Under the pieces are notes generated by a model. That model did not search any database. It had not been told where the DNA came from and was given only the letters and a program-made list of their open reading frames with translations. From the NCBI GenBank assembly GCA_041917755.1, contig JAYRWY010000016.1:1-64000 (forward strand): a stretch of 64,000 bases of DNA. The letters run 5' to 3'. Position numbers and translations under genes: made by a program. The DNA is from RGZA01 sp041917755. Lineage in GTDB: Bacteria; Pseudomonadota; Alphaproteobacteria; UBA9219; RGZA01. Positions 10,328-19,400 of the stretch are shown one piece after another. Within the stretch, counting starts at the first letter, position 1, and each line of letters starts with the position of its first letter.

Positions 10328-11813
10328 TTATCTTCTTGCAATTGATCAAGGCACCACCTCATCCAGAGCCATCATTTTCGATAAGATACTAAAACATATT
10401 TCATCGGCGCAGCAGGAATTCACCCAGCATTTTCCATCTCCTGGCATGGTAGAACATAACCCGGAAGAAATTTGGAAAACCGTTCTGGATACTGCACGTA
10501 ACGCGATTGTAAAAGCCAATATCACCGCCTCACAAATTGCCGGCATCGGCATCACCAATCAGCGTGAAACCACCATAATCTGGGATAAAACTACAGGAAA
10601 GCCCATCTATAACGCTATTGTCTGGCAAGATCGGCGTACCGCCGATTACTGTGCCTCACTTCGCGCAAAAAACCTTGAGAAAACTATCAACGAAAAAACA
10701 GGCCTGCTCCTCGACCCCTATTTCTCAGCAACAAAAATTGCGTGGATACTTGAACATGTGTCCGGTGCACGCGCAGCCGCAGATGCAGGTAAGCTTGCCT
10801 TTGGTACGATCGATTGCTTTTTATTGTGGCGACTTACTGGTGGCAAAGTTCACTCAACCGATGCCACTAACGCATCACGCACCATGCTTTTGAACATTCA
10901 CACCGGACAATGGGATAATGATTTATTAAACCTGTTCAACATTCCACGGAGCATGTTGCCAGACGTTCGCGATTGTAATGCTCAATTCGGCCAAACCTCC
11001 TCGGGCTTATTTGATACACCAATTGATATCCTTGGTATGGCCGGCGATCAGCAAGCAGCCACCATTGGCCAATGCTGTTTTAAACCGGGCATGATGAAAT
11101 CAACCTACGGCACAGGGTGCTTTGCACTGCTCAATACTGGTTCTTCGCCAATTTTATCCAAAAATAAACTTCTAACCACCATTGCCTATCAGCTTGACGG
11201 CAAACGCACCTACGCGCTGGAAGGCTCCATATTTATGGCTGGCGCAACGGTACAATGGCTTCGTGATAGCCTTAAAATTATCAAACAATCCTCTGATGTA
11301 GATGCTTTGGCCGCAAGCGCAGATAAGGCCGAAGACGTGTATCTGGTTCCTGCATTTGTTGGCCTTGGCGCACCATGGTGGGACGCACATGCAAGAGCCA
11401 GCATCCAAGGCCTCACCCGTAAATCCGGCGCTGCAGAAATTGCAAAGGCGGCGCTGGAATCCGTTGGCTATCAAACCCGTGATTTATTGGATGCCATGCA
11501 TGCCGATTGGCCAGAAAAAAGTAATACGGTACTGCGGGTAGATGGCGGCATGACAAAGAGTGAAATGACCATGCAATTTCTTGCCGATATATTAAATGCA
11601 CCCATTGAACGTCCGCAAGTAATGGAAACAACTGCTTTGGGTGCGGCCATGCTTGCGGGTCTGAGCTCTGGATTAATATCGGATGTCGATGCACTTGCCA
11701 GTAATTGGAAACCAGAACGACGGTTTAATCCGGGTATGTCCGGTGAAACACGGAATCACAAATGGCGCGGCTGGCAACGTGCCGTAGGGCACACATTATG
11801 TGCAACTAAATAA
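10320..11813 (+). CDS. glpK: Glycerol kinase
   Basis: Cytoplasmic FGGY-family kinase phosphorylating glycerol to glycerol 3-phosphate, the substrate of the preceding glpD product. The N-terminal phosphate-binding motif LLAIDQGTTSSRAI is at residues 4-17. ITNQRETTIIWD and WQDRRTADYC contribute to glycerol binding, and GMAGDQQAATIGQ and STYGTGCF lie in the second half. The 497-residue length is typical. It overlaps glpD by 8 bp and is probably expressed from the glpD promoter. Confidence 0.97.
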   Translation: MRDYLLAIDQGTTSSRAIIFDKILKHISSAQQEFTQHFPSPGMVEHNPEEIWKTVLDTARNAIVKANITASQIAGIGITNQRETTIIWDKTTGKPIYNAIVWQDRRTADYCASLRAKNLEKTINEKTGLLLDPYFSATKIAWILEHVSGARAAADAGKLAFGTIDCFLLWRLTGGKVHSTDATNASRTMLLNIHTGQWDNDLLNLFNIPRSMLPDVRDCNAQFGQTSSGLFDTPIDILGMAGDQQAATIGQCCFKPGMMKSTYGTGCFALLNTGSSPILSKNKLLTTIAYQLDGKRTYALEGSIFMAGATVQWLRDSLKIIKQSSDVDALAASADKAEDVYLVPAFVGLGAPWWDAHARASIQGLTRKSGAAEIAKAALESVGYQTRDLLDAMHADWPEKSNTVLRVDGGMTKSEMTMQFLADILNAPIERPQVMETTALGAAMLAGLSSGLISDVDALASNWKPERRFNPGMSGETRNHKWRGWQRAVGHTLCATK

Positions 11814-12003
11814 ATAATATACTACGTTACTAATTTGTAATCTTTGGTAACCCCGCCACAAAACCAATTCATTGTATTTGTTTGATTTTTTATAAAATCA
11901 TCCAGGCATCATCGCCTTAATACGGCCAAAATACCGGTTCAGATTCATCATCAATTCAATCGCAATCGTGGATTGAAGCCACATCTGAACAAAGGTTTCT
12001 ATC

Positions 12004-12525
12004 ATGTTTAAACTACCACGCGCAGTTCAATACTCGGCTCTTGTCCTATTGCTTGGCACCTCCGCTCTGGTTGCTCCTGCATATGCTAATGATGCCGCCA
12101 AATCGCCAAAGCATCACCGCATGCATCATGAATGGAACATGAGAGAGCATGTAGAAAAGCGCATCCAGGCTCTGCACGACGCAATTCAAGTGACCCCTGA
12201 ACAGGAATCTGACTGGAGCGACGTGGCAGATGCCATGCGCGATAATGAAAGTAAAATTGGCGATCTGATGCGTGAACACCGTCAGAATCGTGAAGATGCT
12301 GACGCCATCGAAATGCTGAGATCGTATCAAGGCATCACCCAAACCCATGCGGATAGCATGACAAAATTTATCAATGCCTTTGAACCGTTCTATGACGACT
12401 TGTCCTCTGAACAAAAACTCAAAGCCGATGAATTTTTCAAAAAACGTCATCACCTCGGCAAAGATCACGTGCCCCATAAAAAAGGAGGAACCAAGCCTGC
12501 TGCGCCGGCTGTAAAGGCTAAATAA
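12004..12525 (+). CDS. Spy/CpxP-type periplasmic LTxxQ-motif protein
   Basis: Small exported protein of 173 residues. It has a signal peptide at about 1-28 (ending APAYA-N), a His/Met-rich stretch (KHHRMHHEWNM), a helical middle, and LSSEQK near residue 137, which fits the LTxxQ motif of Spy/CpxP proteins. Members of that family are ATP-independent periplasmic chaperones or envelope-stress modulators. The C-terminus is Lys/Pro/Ala-rich. AAAGG upstream of the ATG acts as ribosome binding site. The next gene starts 31 bp downstream on the same strand, so the two exported proteins probably form one transcript. The chaperone role is inferred from the family. Confidence 0.75.
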   Translation: MFKLPRAVQYSALVLLLGTSALVAPAYANDAAKSPKHHRMHHEWNMREHVEKRIQALHDAIQVTPEQESDWSDVADAMRDNESKIGDLMREHRQNREDADAIEMLRSYQGITQTHADSMTKFINAFEPFYDDLSSEQKLKADEFFKKRHHLGKDHVPHKKGGTKPAAPAVKAK

Positions 12526-12556
12526 CAACGACTGCAACCCAACACAGGAGAAGTTC

Positions 12557-12940
12557 ATGTCAAACATCCAACGCTTCACCGCTCGTTTAAAAAGTACAAG
12601 CATGGCACTGGCCATCGCCACCCTGCTTGGACTTACATTCACGCAGCCCGCTGAAGCACGCGACCATAACGGCTTTCATGGCAACGAACGTTACCGTGAC
12701 TACCACTATGAATATGATCGCGGTCATAGGGATGGCTGGAATAATGGCCGATGGGTCCATGGTCGCTACCATGGCCGCAAAGGCTGGTGGTGGGTTAGCG
12801 GAAATAATTGGAGCTATTATTCCCGCCCAATCTACCCTTCTCCTTACGAAGCGCGTGTAATCTACGCACCGCCAGTAATCGTTGCACCACCGCGGCCATC
12901 TCATGGCATCAACTTCATATTCCCATTAAACATCCGGTAA
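12557..12940 (+). CDS. Small exported His/Tyr/Trp/Arg-rich protein (WXXGXW-like)
   Basis: A 127-residue protein of unknown function. It has a signal peptide (about 1-34, ending AEA-R) and a mature part rich in Tyr, His, Arg, Gly and Trp, with WNNGRWVHGRYHGRKGWWWV resembling WXXGXW-type repeats. A proline-rich stretch (APPVIVAPPRP) precedes a hydrophobic C-terminus. A good AGGAG site lies 6 nt before the ATG. It follows the Spy-like gene by 31 bp and is closed by a strong hairpin terminator, so the pair is probably a two-gene envelope unit. I do not assign a function. Confidence 0.7.
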   Translation: MSNIQRFTARLKSTSMALAIATLLGLTFTQPAEARDHNGFHGNERYRDYHYEYDRGHRDGWNNGRWVHGRYHGRKGWWWVSGNNWSYYSRPIYPSPYEARVIYAPPVIVAPPRPSHGINFIFPLNIR

Positions 12941-12968
12941 TATGAACAGATATGTATGAACAAACTAA

Positions 12969-12995
12969 GCTGCCCCAGCAATGGGGCAGCTTTTC
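12969..12995 (+). terminator. Rho-independent terminator after the two exported-protein genes
   Basis: A perfect 8-bp stem GCTGCCCC/GGGGCAGC (12969-12976 with 12983-12990) has a 6-nt loop and is followed by TTTTCTT. It sits between the plus-strand pair and the converging minus-strand gene ending at 13000. Confidence 0.85.
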
Positions 12996-12999
12996 TTAC

Positions 13000-13725
13000 T
13001 TATACTTTTTTTGGAATTCGCTGCACAAGCTTTTTCAATTCCTGCTTTATGGCTGTCGGCATATTCACAAATTTTTCAGGAATAACCGGAAGCATTCCCT
13101 TCCTTGCTCCCACAATCAATATATTACTATGTTTATATTTTGACCATTCATGAATGGCTACCTCCATGCCTGCAGCCTGAATATGTTTGGCAATCCTATT
13201 CGCGGCATTATCTTTTGCATCCTTGGCAATCACATTCATCACGATCATTCCATCGTGCCTTATAATTTTCTTTGCATTGCGCAGGAATCCTTTTGCGGTA
13301 AACCCATCCGGCACATTGTTATTTTCGTCAAAAACATCAATAACCACCGCGTCAAATTGCTTTGCAGTATCACGAACGTAAGCCATTCCATCCTGCTCAA
13401 CACACATCACAGATTTCGGCATACGGAAATAATCCCTCGCGATGGTGAATGCTACCGGATTGATATCAACAACAGTAACCCGAATATCATGTCGGCTGAG
13501 CATTGTCGCCAAGGTACCGCCCCCGCACCCTATAATCAAAACTCTGCGTGCTTTTTTTAGGCAAATAAGCTGATAGGCCAAATGGACATAGCCACAGATA
13601 CTCACGCCGCGTGCGGTTGCCTGGCTATGAAAACAGCCATTTTGATAATAAGCAATTATTCCATCGCGGTCACGCGTTACACGGATATCACCAAATGGTG
13701 TTTTAAATCGTTTAAGTATGGCCAT
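13000..13725 (-). CDS. Spermidine-synthase-like SAM-dependent methyltransferase-fold protein
   Basis: A 241-residue cytoplasmic protein with a Rossmann methyltransferase fold. The nucleotide-binding loop is VLIIGCGGGTLATML (about 62-76), the acidic end of strand 2 is VTVVDINP, and VVIDVFDENNN corresponds to the catalytic loop region of spermidine synthases. It lacks the full N-terminal beta domain of true SpeE, so it is better called spermidine-synthase-like than speE. It starts 2 bp after the stop of the FAD oxidoreductase upstream, so the two are co-transcribed. The substrate is unknown. Confidence 0.75.
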   Translation of the reverse strand: MAILKRFKTPFGDIRVTRDRDGIIAYYQNGCFHSQATARGVSICGYVHLAYQLICLKKARRVLIIGCGGGTLATMLSRHDIRVTVVDINPVAFTIARDYFRMPKSVMCVEQDGMAYVRDTAKQFDAVVIDVFDENNNVPDGFTAKGFLRNAKKIIRHDGMIVMNVIAKDAKDNAANRIAKHIQAAGMEVAIHEWSKYKHSNILIVGARKGMLPVIPEKFVNMPTAIKQELKKLVQRIPKKV

Positions 13726-13727
13726 GA

Positions 13728-15365
13728 TTATGACCCGTTAGCCAGCATACTCAATGCTACCGCTTCGGCAATCTTGATGCCATCAACACCAGCCGAAAGA
13801 ATTCCACCCGCATAGCCCGCACCTTCACCCGCTGGGAACAAACCTTTGGTGTTTAAACTTTGGTATGTTTCATCTCGCTTGATCCGAATGGGCGATGATG
13901 TACGGGTTTCAACACCGGTCAATACGGCATCACCCATATCAAACCCGCGTATTTGTCTGCCGAATGCCGGTAATGCTTCTCGTATGGCCGCAATTGCATA
14001 ATCCGGCAAACACGCTGAAAGATCAGTTGGCGTCACGCCAGGCTTATAAGATGGAATAACACTGCCCAACGCTGTCGATGGACGTCCGGCAATAAAATCG
14101 CCCACACGTTGCGCTGGCGCTGCATAGGTTCCGCCGCCAGCAACAAAAGCTGCCGTTTCCCATTTGCGCTGAAACGCGATACCTGCCAATGGCCCATCGG
14201 GATAATCCGCAGGCGTAATCCCTACCACAATCCCGGCGTTGGCATTACGCTCGGCCCGTGAATACTGGCTCATCCCATTGGTAACAACCCGCCCTACTTC
14301 AGACGTAGCCGCAACAACAGTGCCCCCCGGACACATACAAAAGCTATACACATCACGCCCATTTTTTGCGTGATGAACCAATTTATAATCCGCCGCACCC
14401 AGAATTTCATTACCTGCAAAACTTCCAAATCGTGCCACATCAATCAACGATTGTGGATGCTCGATGCGAAAGCCCACAGAAAACGGTTTGGCTTCAATAA
14501 AGACACCTTTATCAAAAAGCATCTGAAACGTATCACGGGAACTGTGGCCAATCGCCAGCACCACATGATCGGCTGCAATGCGCTCGCCATTGGCTAATAC
14601 AACACCGCGAACATGGCGCGTGCCATCACCATCTGTTTCAATATCAAGGTCACTGACGCGGCTTTGAAAACGATATTCCCCGCCCAGCCCTTCAATCGTT
14701 GCGCGAATATTTTCCACCATTTTAACAAGGCGGAATGTACCAATATGCGGATGCGCTTCGGTCAGAATTTCTTCCGGCGCTTCCGCCTTCACAAACTCGG
14801 TCAATACTTTGCGCCCTAAATGGCGCGGGTCTTTTATCTGACTATATAGCTTACCATCAGAAAATGTGCCTGCACCGCCCTCGCCATATTGCACATTGGA
14901 TTCAGGATTAAGCTCCGAACGGCGCCACAACCGCCACGTATCCTTGGTACGTTCACGCACCACTTTACCGCGATCTAAAATAATCGGGCGGAATCCCATC
15001 TGCGCTAAAATCAATGCTGCAAACAATCCGCATGGCCCGGCGCCAATTACGATTGGTCGCTTGGTAAAATTTTCTGGCGCCTGCGCAATAAACTTATAAT
15101 CTATATCTGGGGTTGGCATCACCAGGCCCGGCTCTTTTATGCCTGATGTTGTAATACGCTTTAGCACCTCAGCTTCGTTCTTTACCTCCACGTCCAGAGA
15201 GTAAATCAAATAGATTGATGATTTTTTTCGTGCATCATGCGCACGGCGAAACACCGTGCATGATACTAATTCATCTGGCCTGATGCGCAGACGCGCTACT
15301 GCCGCCTGCGCAATCGCCTCAGGGGCATGATCCAGTGGTAACTTGATTTCAGTCAGACGAAGCAT
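13728..15365 (-). CDS. NAD(P)/FAD-dependent oxidoreductase (COG2509-type)
   Basis: A 545-residue flavoprotein. The FAD-binding motif VIGAGPCGLFAALILAQMG lies at about 107-125. It is followed by the family-defining segments NVQYGEGGAGTFSDGKLYSQ and VLAIGHSSRDTF, and a C-terminal PAGEGAGYAGGILSAGVDG for the flavin. The N-terminal 90 residues form the small domain typical of this uncharacterised dehydrogenase family. The family is widespread but has no established substrate. It is the first gene of a two-gene unit with the spermidine-synthase-like gene. Confidence 0.85.
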   Translation of the reverse strand: MLRLTEIKLPLDHAPEAIAQAAVARLRIRPDELVSCTVFRRAHDARKKSSIYLIYSLDVEVKNEAEVLKRITTSGIKEPGLVMPTPDIDYKFIAQAPENFTKRPIVIGAGPCGLFAALILAQMGFRPIILDRGKVVRERTKDTWRLWRRSELNPESNVQYGEGGAGTFSDGKLYSQIKDPRHLGRKVLTEFVKAEAPEEILTEAHPHIGTFRLVKMVENIRATIEGLGGEYRFQSRVSDLDIETDGDGTRHVRGVVLANGERIAADHVVLAIGHSSRDTFQMLFDKGVFIEAKPFSVGFRIEHPQSLIDVARFGSFAGNEILGAADYKLVHHAKNGRDVYSFCMCPGGTVVAATSEVGRVVTNGMSQYSRAERNANAGIVVGITPADYPDGPLAGIAFQRKWETAAFVAGGGTYAAPAQRVGDFIAGRPSTALGSVIPSYKPGVTPTDLSACLPDYAIAAIREALPAFGRQIRGFDMGDAVLTGVETRTSSPIRIKRDETYQSLNTKGLFPAGEGAGYAGGILSAGVDGIKIAEAVALSMLANGS

Positions 15366-15758
15366 AAAAGGAGAATATCTCTTATATAAGCATTTAAGGT
15401 TGAGTTGACTGCATAAAGTCGTGCACTTCTAGTAGTAAATACTGCACGGAGTCATACTCGCACTCTTATCTGCTGTATATCCCTGTTAAACTGGGAAAGT
15501 ACAAGGAATTGCTGATAGCTATCAAGGATTATTTGCCAACAAACAAGGTGATGAGGCTATACCGGGGTTTGGCCAACACATAAATCTATCGCAACCCGGT
15601 AAGAGGATTTTTTTAAAATCCAAAATCCAAAAAACAAGCAATATCAACAACGCTAAAACGTATTCTGATTTGATTTAGTTCAAATGCTATTCATTCTTTT
15701 CTGAATAGTAATTCGTGCGTGGCACGCTTGTGAAATAACATTTTTTAAAAGTTATTTT
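15366..15758. other. 393-bp intergenic region upstream of the LapG-like gene, with repeat and inverted repeats
   Basis: No gene is seen. It holds copy A of the 45-bp dispersed repeat (15505-15549), an imperfect inverted repeat ACCGGGGTT...AACCCGGT (about 15560-15601) followed by a T-rich run, and an inverted repeat CTATTCA/TGAATAG (15687-15693 with 15702-15708) about 50 bp before the protease gene. The last could be an operator or a leader hairpin. Confidence 0.5.
15505..15549 (+). repeat. 45-bp dispersed direct repeat, copy A
   Basis: GGAATTGC, then 6 non-matching bases, then 26 identical bases beginning CTATCAAGGATTATTTGCC, one mismatch and AGGT. The same arrangement occurs at 23930-23974 in the same orientation. 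The two copies bracket the second adhesion locus and the HlyD remnant lies just beyond copy B. Confidence 0.8.
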
Positions 15759-16382
15759 ATGCGTGCTATTTTAAAACTGTCTGCGGCCATTTTGGCCATC
15801 GCACTATTTTTGTGCCCTTTTTCTGCATCGTTTGCGGGTGAAGAACCCTTTGCCAATGACCGTTCGCTGTTTGGCCGTAAGGAAGTGGTACATCAAGGAA
15901 CAGCCGCATTCACCAAATGGTCATCCGCCATTGCGGCGCAAAGCCGCGCAGCATCTACCGGCAAGGTTAGGGAATGGAAAAGTTTTCTGGGCACATTGCG
16001 CGGAGCAGACCCGGCCACACAAATCGAAGCGGTTAATCAGTATATGAACGATGTAACCTATATCACCGATAAGAAAAATTACGGGCGCGATGATTATTGG
16101 GCAACCGTATCGGAATTTCTTGAGCGTGGCGGTGATTGTGAAGATTACGCGCTGGCCAAATACCATTCGCTGATCCAGCTTGGCTTTCAGCCAAAACAAT
16201 TACGCCTTGTTATTCTTTATGATGAAAACAAGCACATCAACCACGCGGTATTGGCGGTAGCGCATCAAGGGGCATGGAAGATTTTAGATAATCAGTCGCA
16301 AACTGTACGAAATGATGACGAGATTTCGTATTACAAACCCATCTACGCTATATCCCGAAACAACTGGTGGCGCTTTATCTAA
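15759..16382 (+). CDS. LapG-like transglutaminase-fold periplasmic cysteine protease (BTLCP family)
   Basis: A 207-residue exported protein of the bacterial transglutaminase-like cysteine proteinase family; LapG of Pseudomonas is the studied member and cleaves a surface adhesin to release biofilm. A signal peptide (about 1-26) ends SASFA-G. The expected triad is visible: Cys127 in GGDCEDYALAKY, His162 in HINHAVLAV and Asp177 in KILDNQSQ. There is no strong ribosome binding site. It converges with tpsA2, and no LapD-like regulator is in the window. Known LapG substrates are type I-secreted adhesins. A remnant of such a secretion system lies 8 kb away, so the true substrate could be a lost adhesin, a distant one, or the neighbouring TpsA. 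Confidence 0.85.
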   Translation: MRAILKLSAAILAIALFLCPFSASFAGEEPFANDRSLFGRKEVVHQGTAAFTKWSSAIAAQSRAASTGKVREWKSFLGTLRGADPATQIEAVNQYMNDVTYITDKKNYGRDDYWATVSEFLERGGDCEDYALAKYHSLIQLGFQPKQLRLVILYDENKHINHAVLAVAHQGAWKILDNQSQTVRNDDEISYYKPIYAISRNNWWRFI

Positions 16383-16410
16383 GGCGAACCACCCCATCTA
16401 AAGCGCCACC
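16366..16410. other. 12-bp perfect inverted repeat across the lapG-like stop codon
   Basis: GGTGGCGCTTTA (16366-16377) and TAAAGCGCCACC (16399-16410) are exact reverse complements separated by 21 bp. They span the end of the protease gene and the 43-bp gap to the converging tpsA2. No T-run follows on either strand, so it is not a classical intrinsic terminator. It may act as a 3'-end stabilising hairpin or a weak bidirectional terminator. Confidence 0.55.
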
Positions 16411-16425
16411 GTATTATACCGTTGC

Positions 16426-19400
16426 TTATTGAGCTACATCACATGGTTCAAATGGCGTGCATTGAATCAATGGAATGGTGTTGCCATCATTTCCACCACC
16501 AGCTGGATTAATGGCGTTCAAATCTTCGCCTTCATCGCCGCCGCCAGCTGGGTTGATATTATTCAAATCAGCCGGATTGTTACTGTTATTGCCGCCATTA
16601 CCCGTGAACAAGGATAGCAGCGTGCTGTTTTGGCCCTGATTGGGGTTAAACGGATCGCTGCCTGGGTTCTGGCCTTGCTGGGTGGTACGATTTACCTGAT
16701 TGGTTGGAATTTCGGGACCAGTTGGCACATCAGACGGGTTTGATGCAATCGTCAACAAACCGTTGGTATAGGCAATCGTATAATTGTTTCCTGCGCTTAA
16801 GGTACCTTGCGTAATATTATAGGTACCAGCAGGTGAATTTGGCGATACCGTTGCCAATGCGCCTGTGAACAAGCCATCCGTTTCACCACTGATAAAACCA
16901 CTAAAGGTATAGGTTAGATTTGGCAACGCCGCGCCCGACAGAATGGATTGGTTATCACCCACCACCGTCAATGACACAGGCGTGATGTTAGCAGTGGTTA
17001 CAGCCGTTGTATTCACAAGGCGGTAATTGCTGGCGGGGTTTGATACTTCCTCTATTCTGCGCTCGCCAAATCCACCTTCACCTACAAACAGCGGGCCAGC
17101 ACCAAGAAGGCTAATACCCACAACATTTACAGTTTTATTATTACCTGCATTCTTATCGACGAAGCTTGCGCCTGTGTATGTCACAGTAATCAGATCACCA
17201 AGAACACGGTTATCAGTGAGCGTTACTACTGCATTGGTATTACCGTCGTAAACCTTGTTTTGGCCTGTTGCGCCAACAATCAAATCACGAGGTGAGATTA
17301 ACGCTTTGCTTAAGCTCGTTGTGTTCGAAACGAAGTAATTACCTGCATCACCGCCACCAATCGGGTTGAAGATGTTGATACCGCTGGTGGTAACAAGCCT
17401 GCCGCCAACGTTCTTGTTGTTAAATTGGGCACTGGTGAAGCCAGTGTTAAACACATCGCCAGCAATTCGGTTATCGCTCAACGTTACGACAGCATTAGTA
17501 TTACCGTCATATACTTTGTTTTGTGCAATTGTGCCCACCAGCAATTCACGCGGCGTGATATTACCCGTTGTAGTCGCGGTAGTGTTGGTGAGGTTATAGT
17601 TATTTGCCGCAGTGGATGTGCCAATGCTAATATCTGTAACGCTGATGGTTTTATCAGTTCCAACGTTCTTATCGCTGTAATTTGCAGAACCGTAACTGTC
17701 GGTGAATACATCACCTGCAATACGGTCATCGGTAAGGGTTACAACGGCCGTTGTGTTGCCGTCATACACCTTGTTTGAACCAGTCGCTGATACAATCAAA
17801 TCACGCTTGGTAATGTCAGCAAGCGCCAGATCTGAATCAAATAGATTGGCTAGGTAATAATTACGTGCATCTGTACCGCTGAAATCCAAACCCGTAACCA
17901 ATATTATCTTATCAGTTCCAACATTTTTGGTGCCAATAAATTCGGCCGCGCCATAGCTGGTGGTCAACACGTCGCCGGAAACACGGTTATCATTTAAAGT
18001 AACAGTGGCATTAGTTGTACCGTCGTAAACTTTATCAACTCCGCGCGCATCAATAAACAAGCCACGGCGTTCAATATCTGCTCTGGTTGTTGCAGTGGTG
18101 TTGACAAGATTATAGTTATTAGCTGCGGTTGATGTTCCAATACTAATGCCCGTCACGGTAATTGTTTTATTGTTGCCAGCATTCTTATCACCAAAGGTTG
18201 CCGAGCTATAGGTATCAGTGAACACATCACCTGAAATGCGATTATCGCGCAGCCTTACGTCAGCATCAACAGTGCCATCATACACCTTATCCCGGCCTAT
18301 TGCCGATACAATCAAATCACGCTTGGTGATGTTGCCTGTGGTGGTAGCTGTGGTGCTTACAAGATTATAGTTTCGTGCAGCTGTAGATGTGCCAATGCTA
18401 ATACCTGTAACGCTGATGGTTTTACCAGTGCCAACGTTCTTATCGCTATAATTAGCAGCCGCATAAGTGTCGGTGAACACATCACCTGCAATACGGTTAT
18501 CGGTCAAGGTTACAGCGGCCGTTGTGTTGCCGTCATACACCTTGTTTGAACCAGTCGCCGATACAATCAAATCACGCTTGGTGATATTGCCCGTTGTAGT
18601 CGCCGTGGTGTTGGTGAGGTTATAGTTATTTGCCGCAGTGGATGTGCCAATGCTAATACCTGTAACGCTGATGGTTTTACCAGTGCCAACGTTCTTATCG
18701 CTATAATTAGCAGCCGCATAAGTGTCGGTGAACACATCACCTGCAATACGGTTATCGGTCAAGGTTACAGCGGCCGTTGTATTGCCGTCATACACCTTGT
18801 TTGAACCAGTCGCCGATACAATCAAATCACGCTTGGTGATATTGCCCGTTGTAGTCGCCGTGGTGTTGGTGAGGTTATAGTTATTTGCCGCAGTGGATGA
18901 GCCAATGCTAATACCTGTAACGCTGATGGTTTTACCAGTGCCAACGTTCTTATCGCTGTAATTAGCAGCCGCATAGGTGTCGGTAAACACATCACCTTCA
19001 ATACGGTTATCGGTAAGGGTTACAGCGGCCGTTGTGTTGCCGTCATAAACCTTATTCGAACCAGTCGCCGATACAATCAAATCACGCTTTGTAATCACAC
19101 CTACGGCGCCATTCACGGTGGTGGAACTCAGTTGATAATTTCCTGCCTTCGCTCCGGAAAGGGTTAAGCCACTTACTGTGACTGTTTTTCCTGTGCCAAC
19201 ATTTTTATTATCATAGGTACCTGAGACGTTACCGATGGTTATCGCATCCGTCCCAAAAATACCTGTTAATGAGTAATTACCCGCACCAAGTGTCGCAATC
19301 GTATTACCATCATAGGTTTTGCTTACAGTGCCTTGCAGCGCAGTGTTGATAGTTTTCTTATTCACCGTAATTGCGGTGGCATTATTGGCATAGGTAAAGC

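Noticed and set aside
17180..19330. Regular repeats that could suggest a CRISPR array
   Set aside because: The 255-bp period is far too long, the repeats are in-frame coding sequence for YDG domains, and no cas genes are present.
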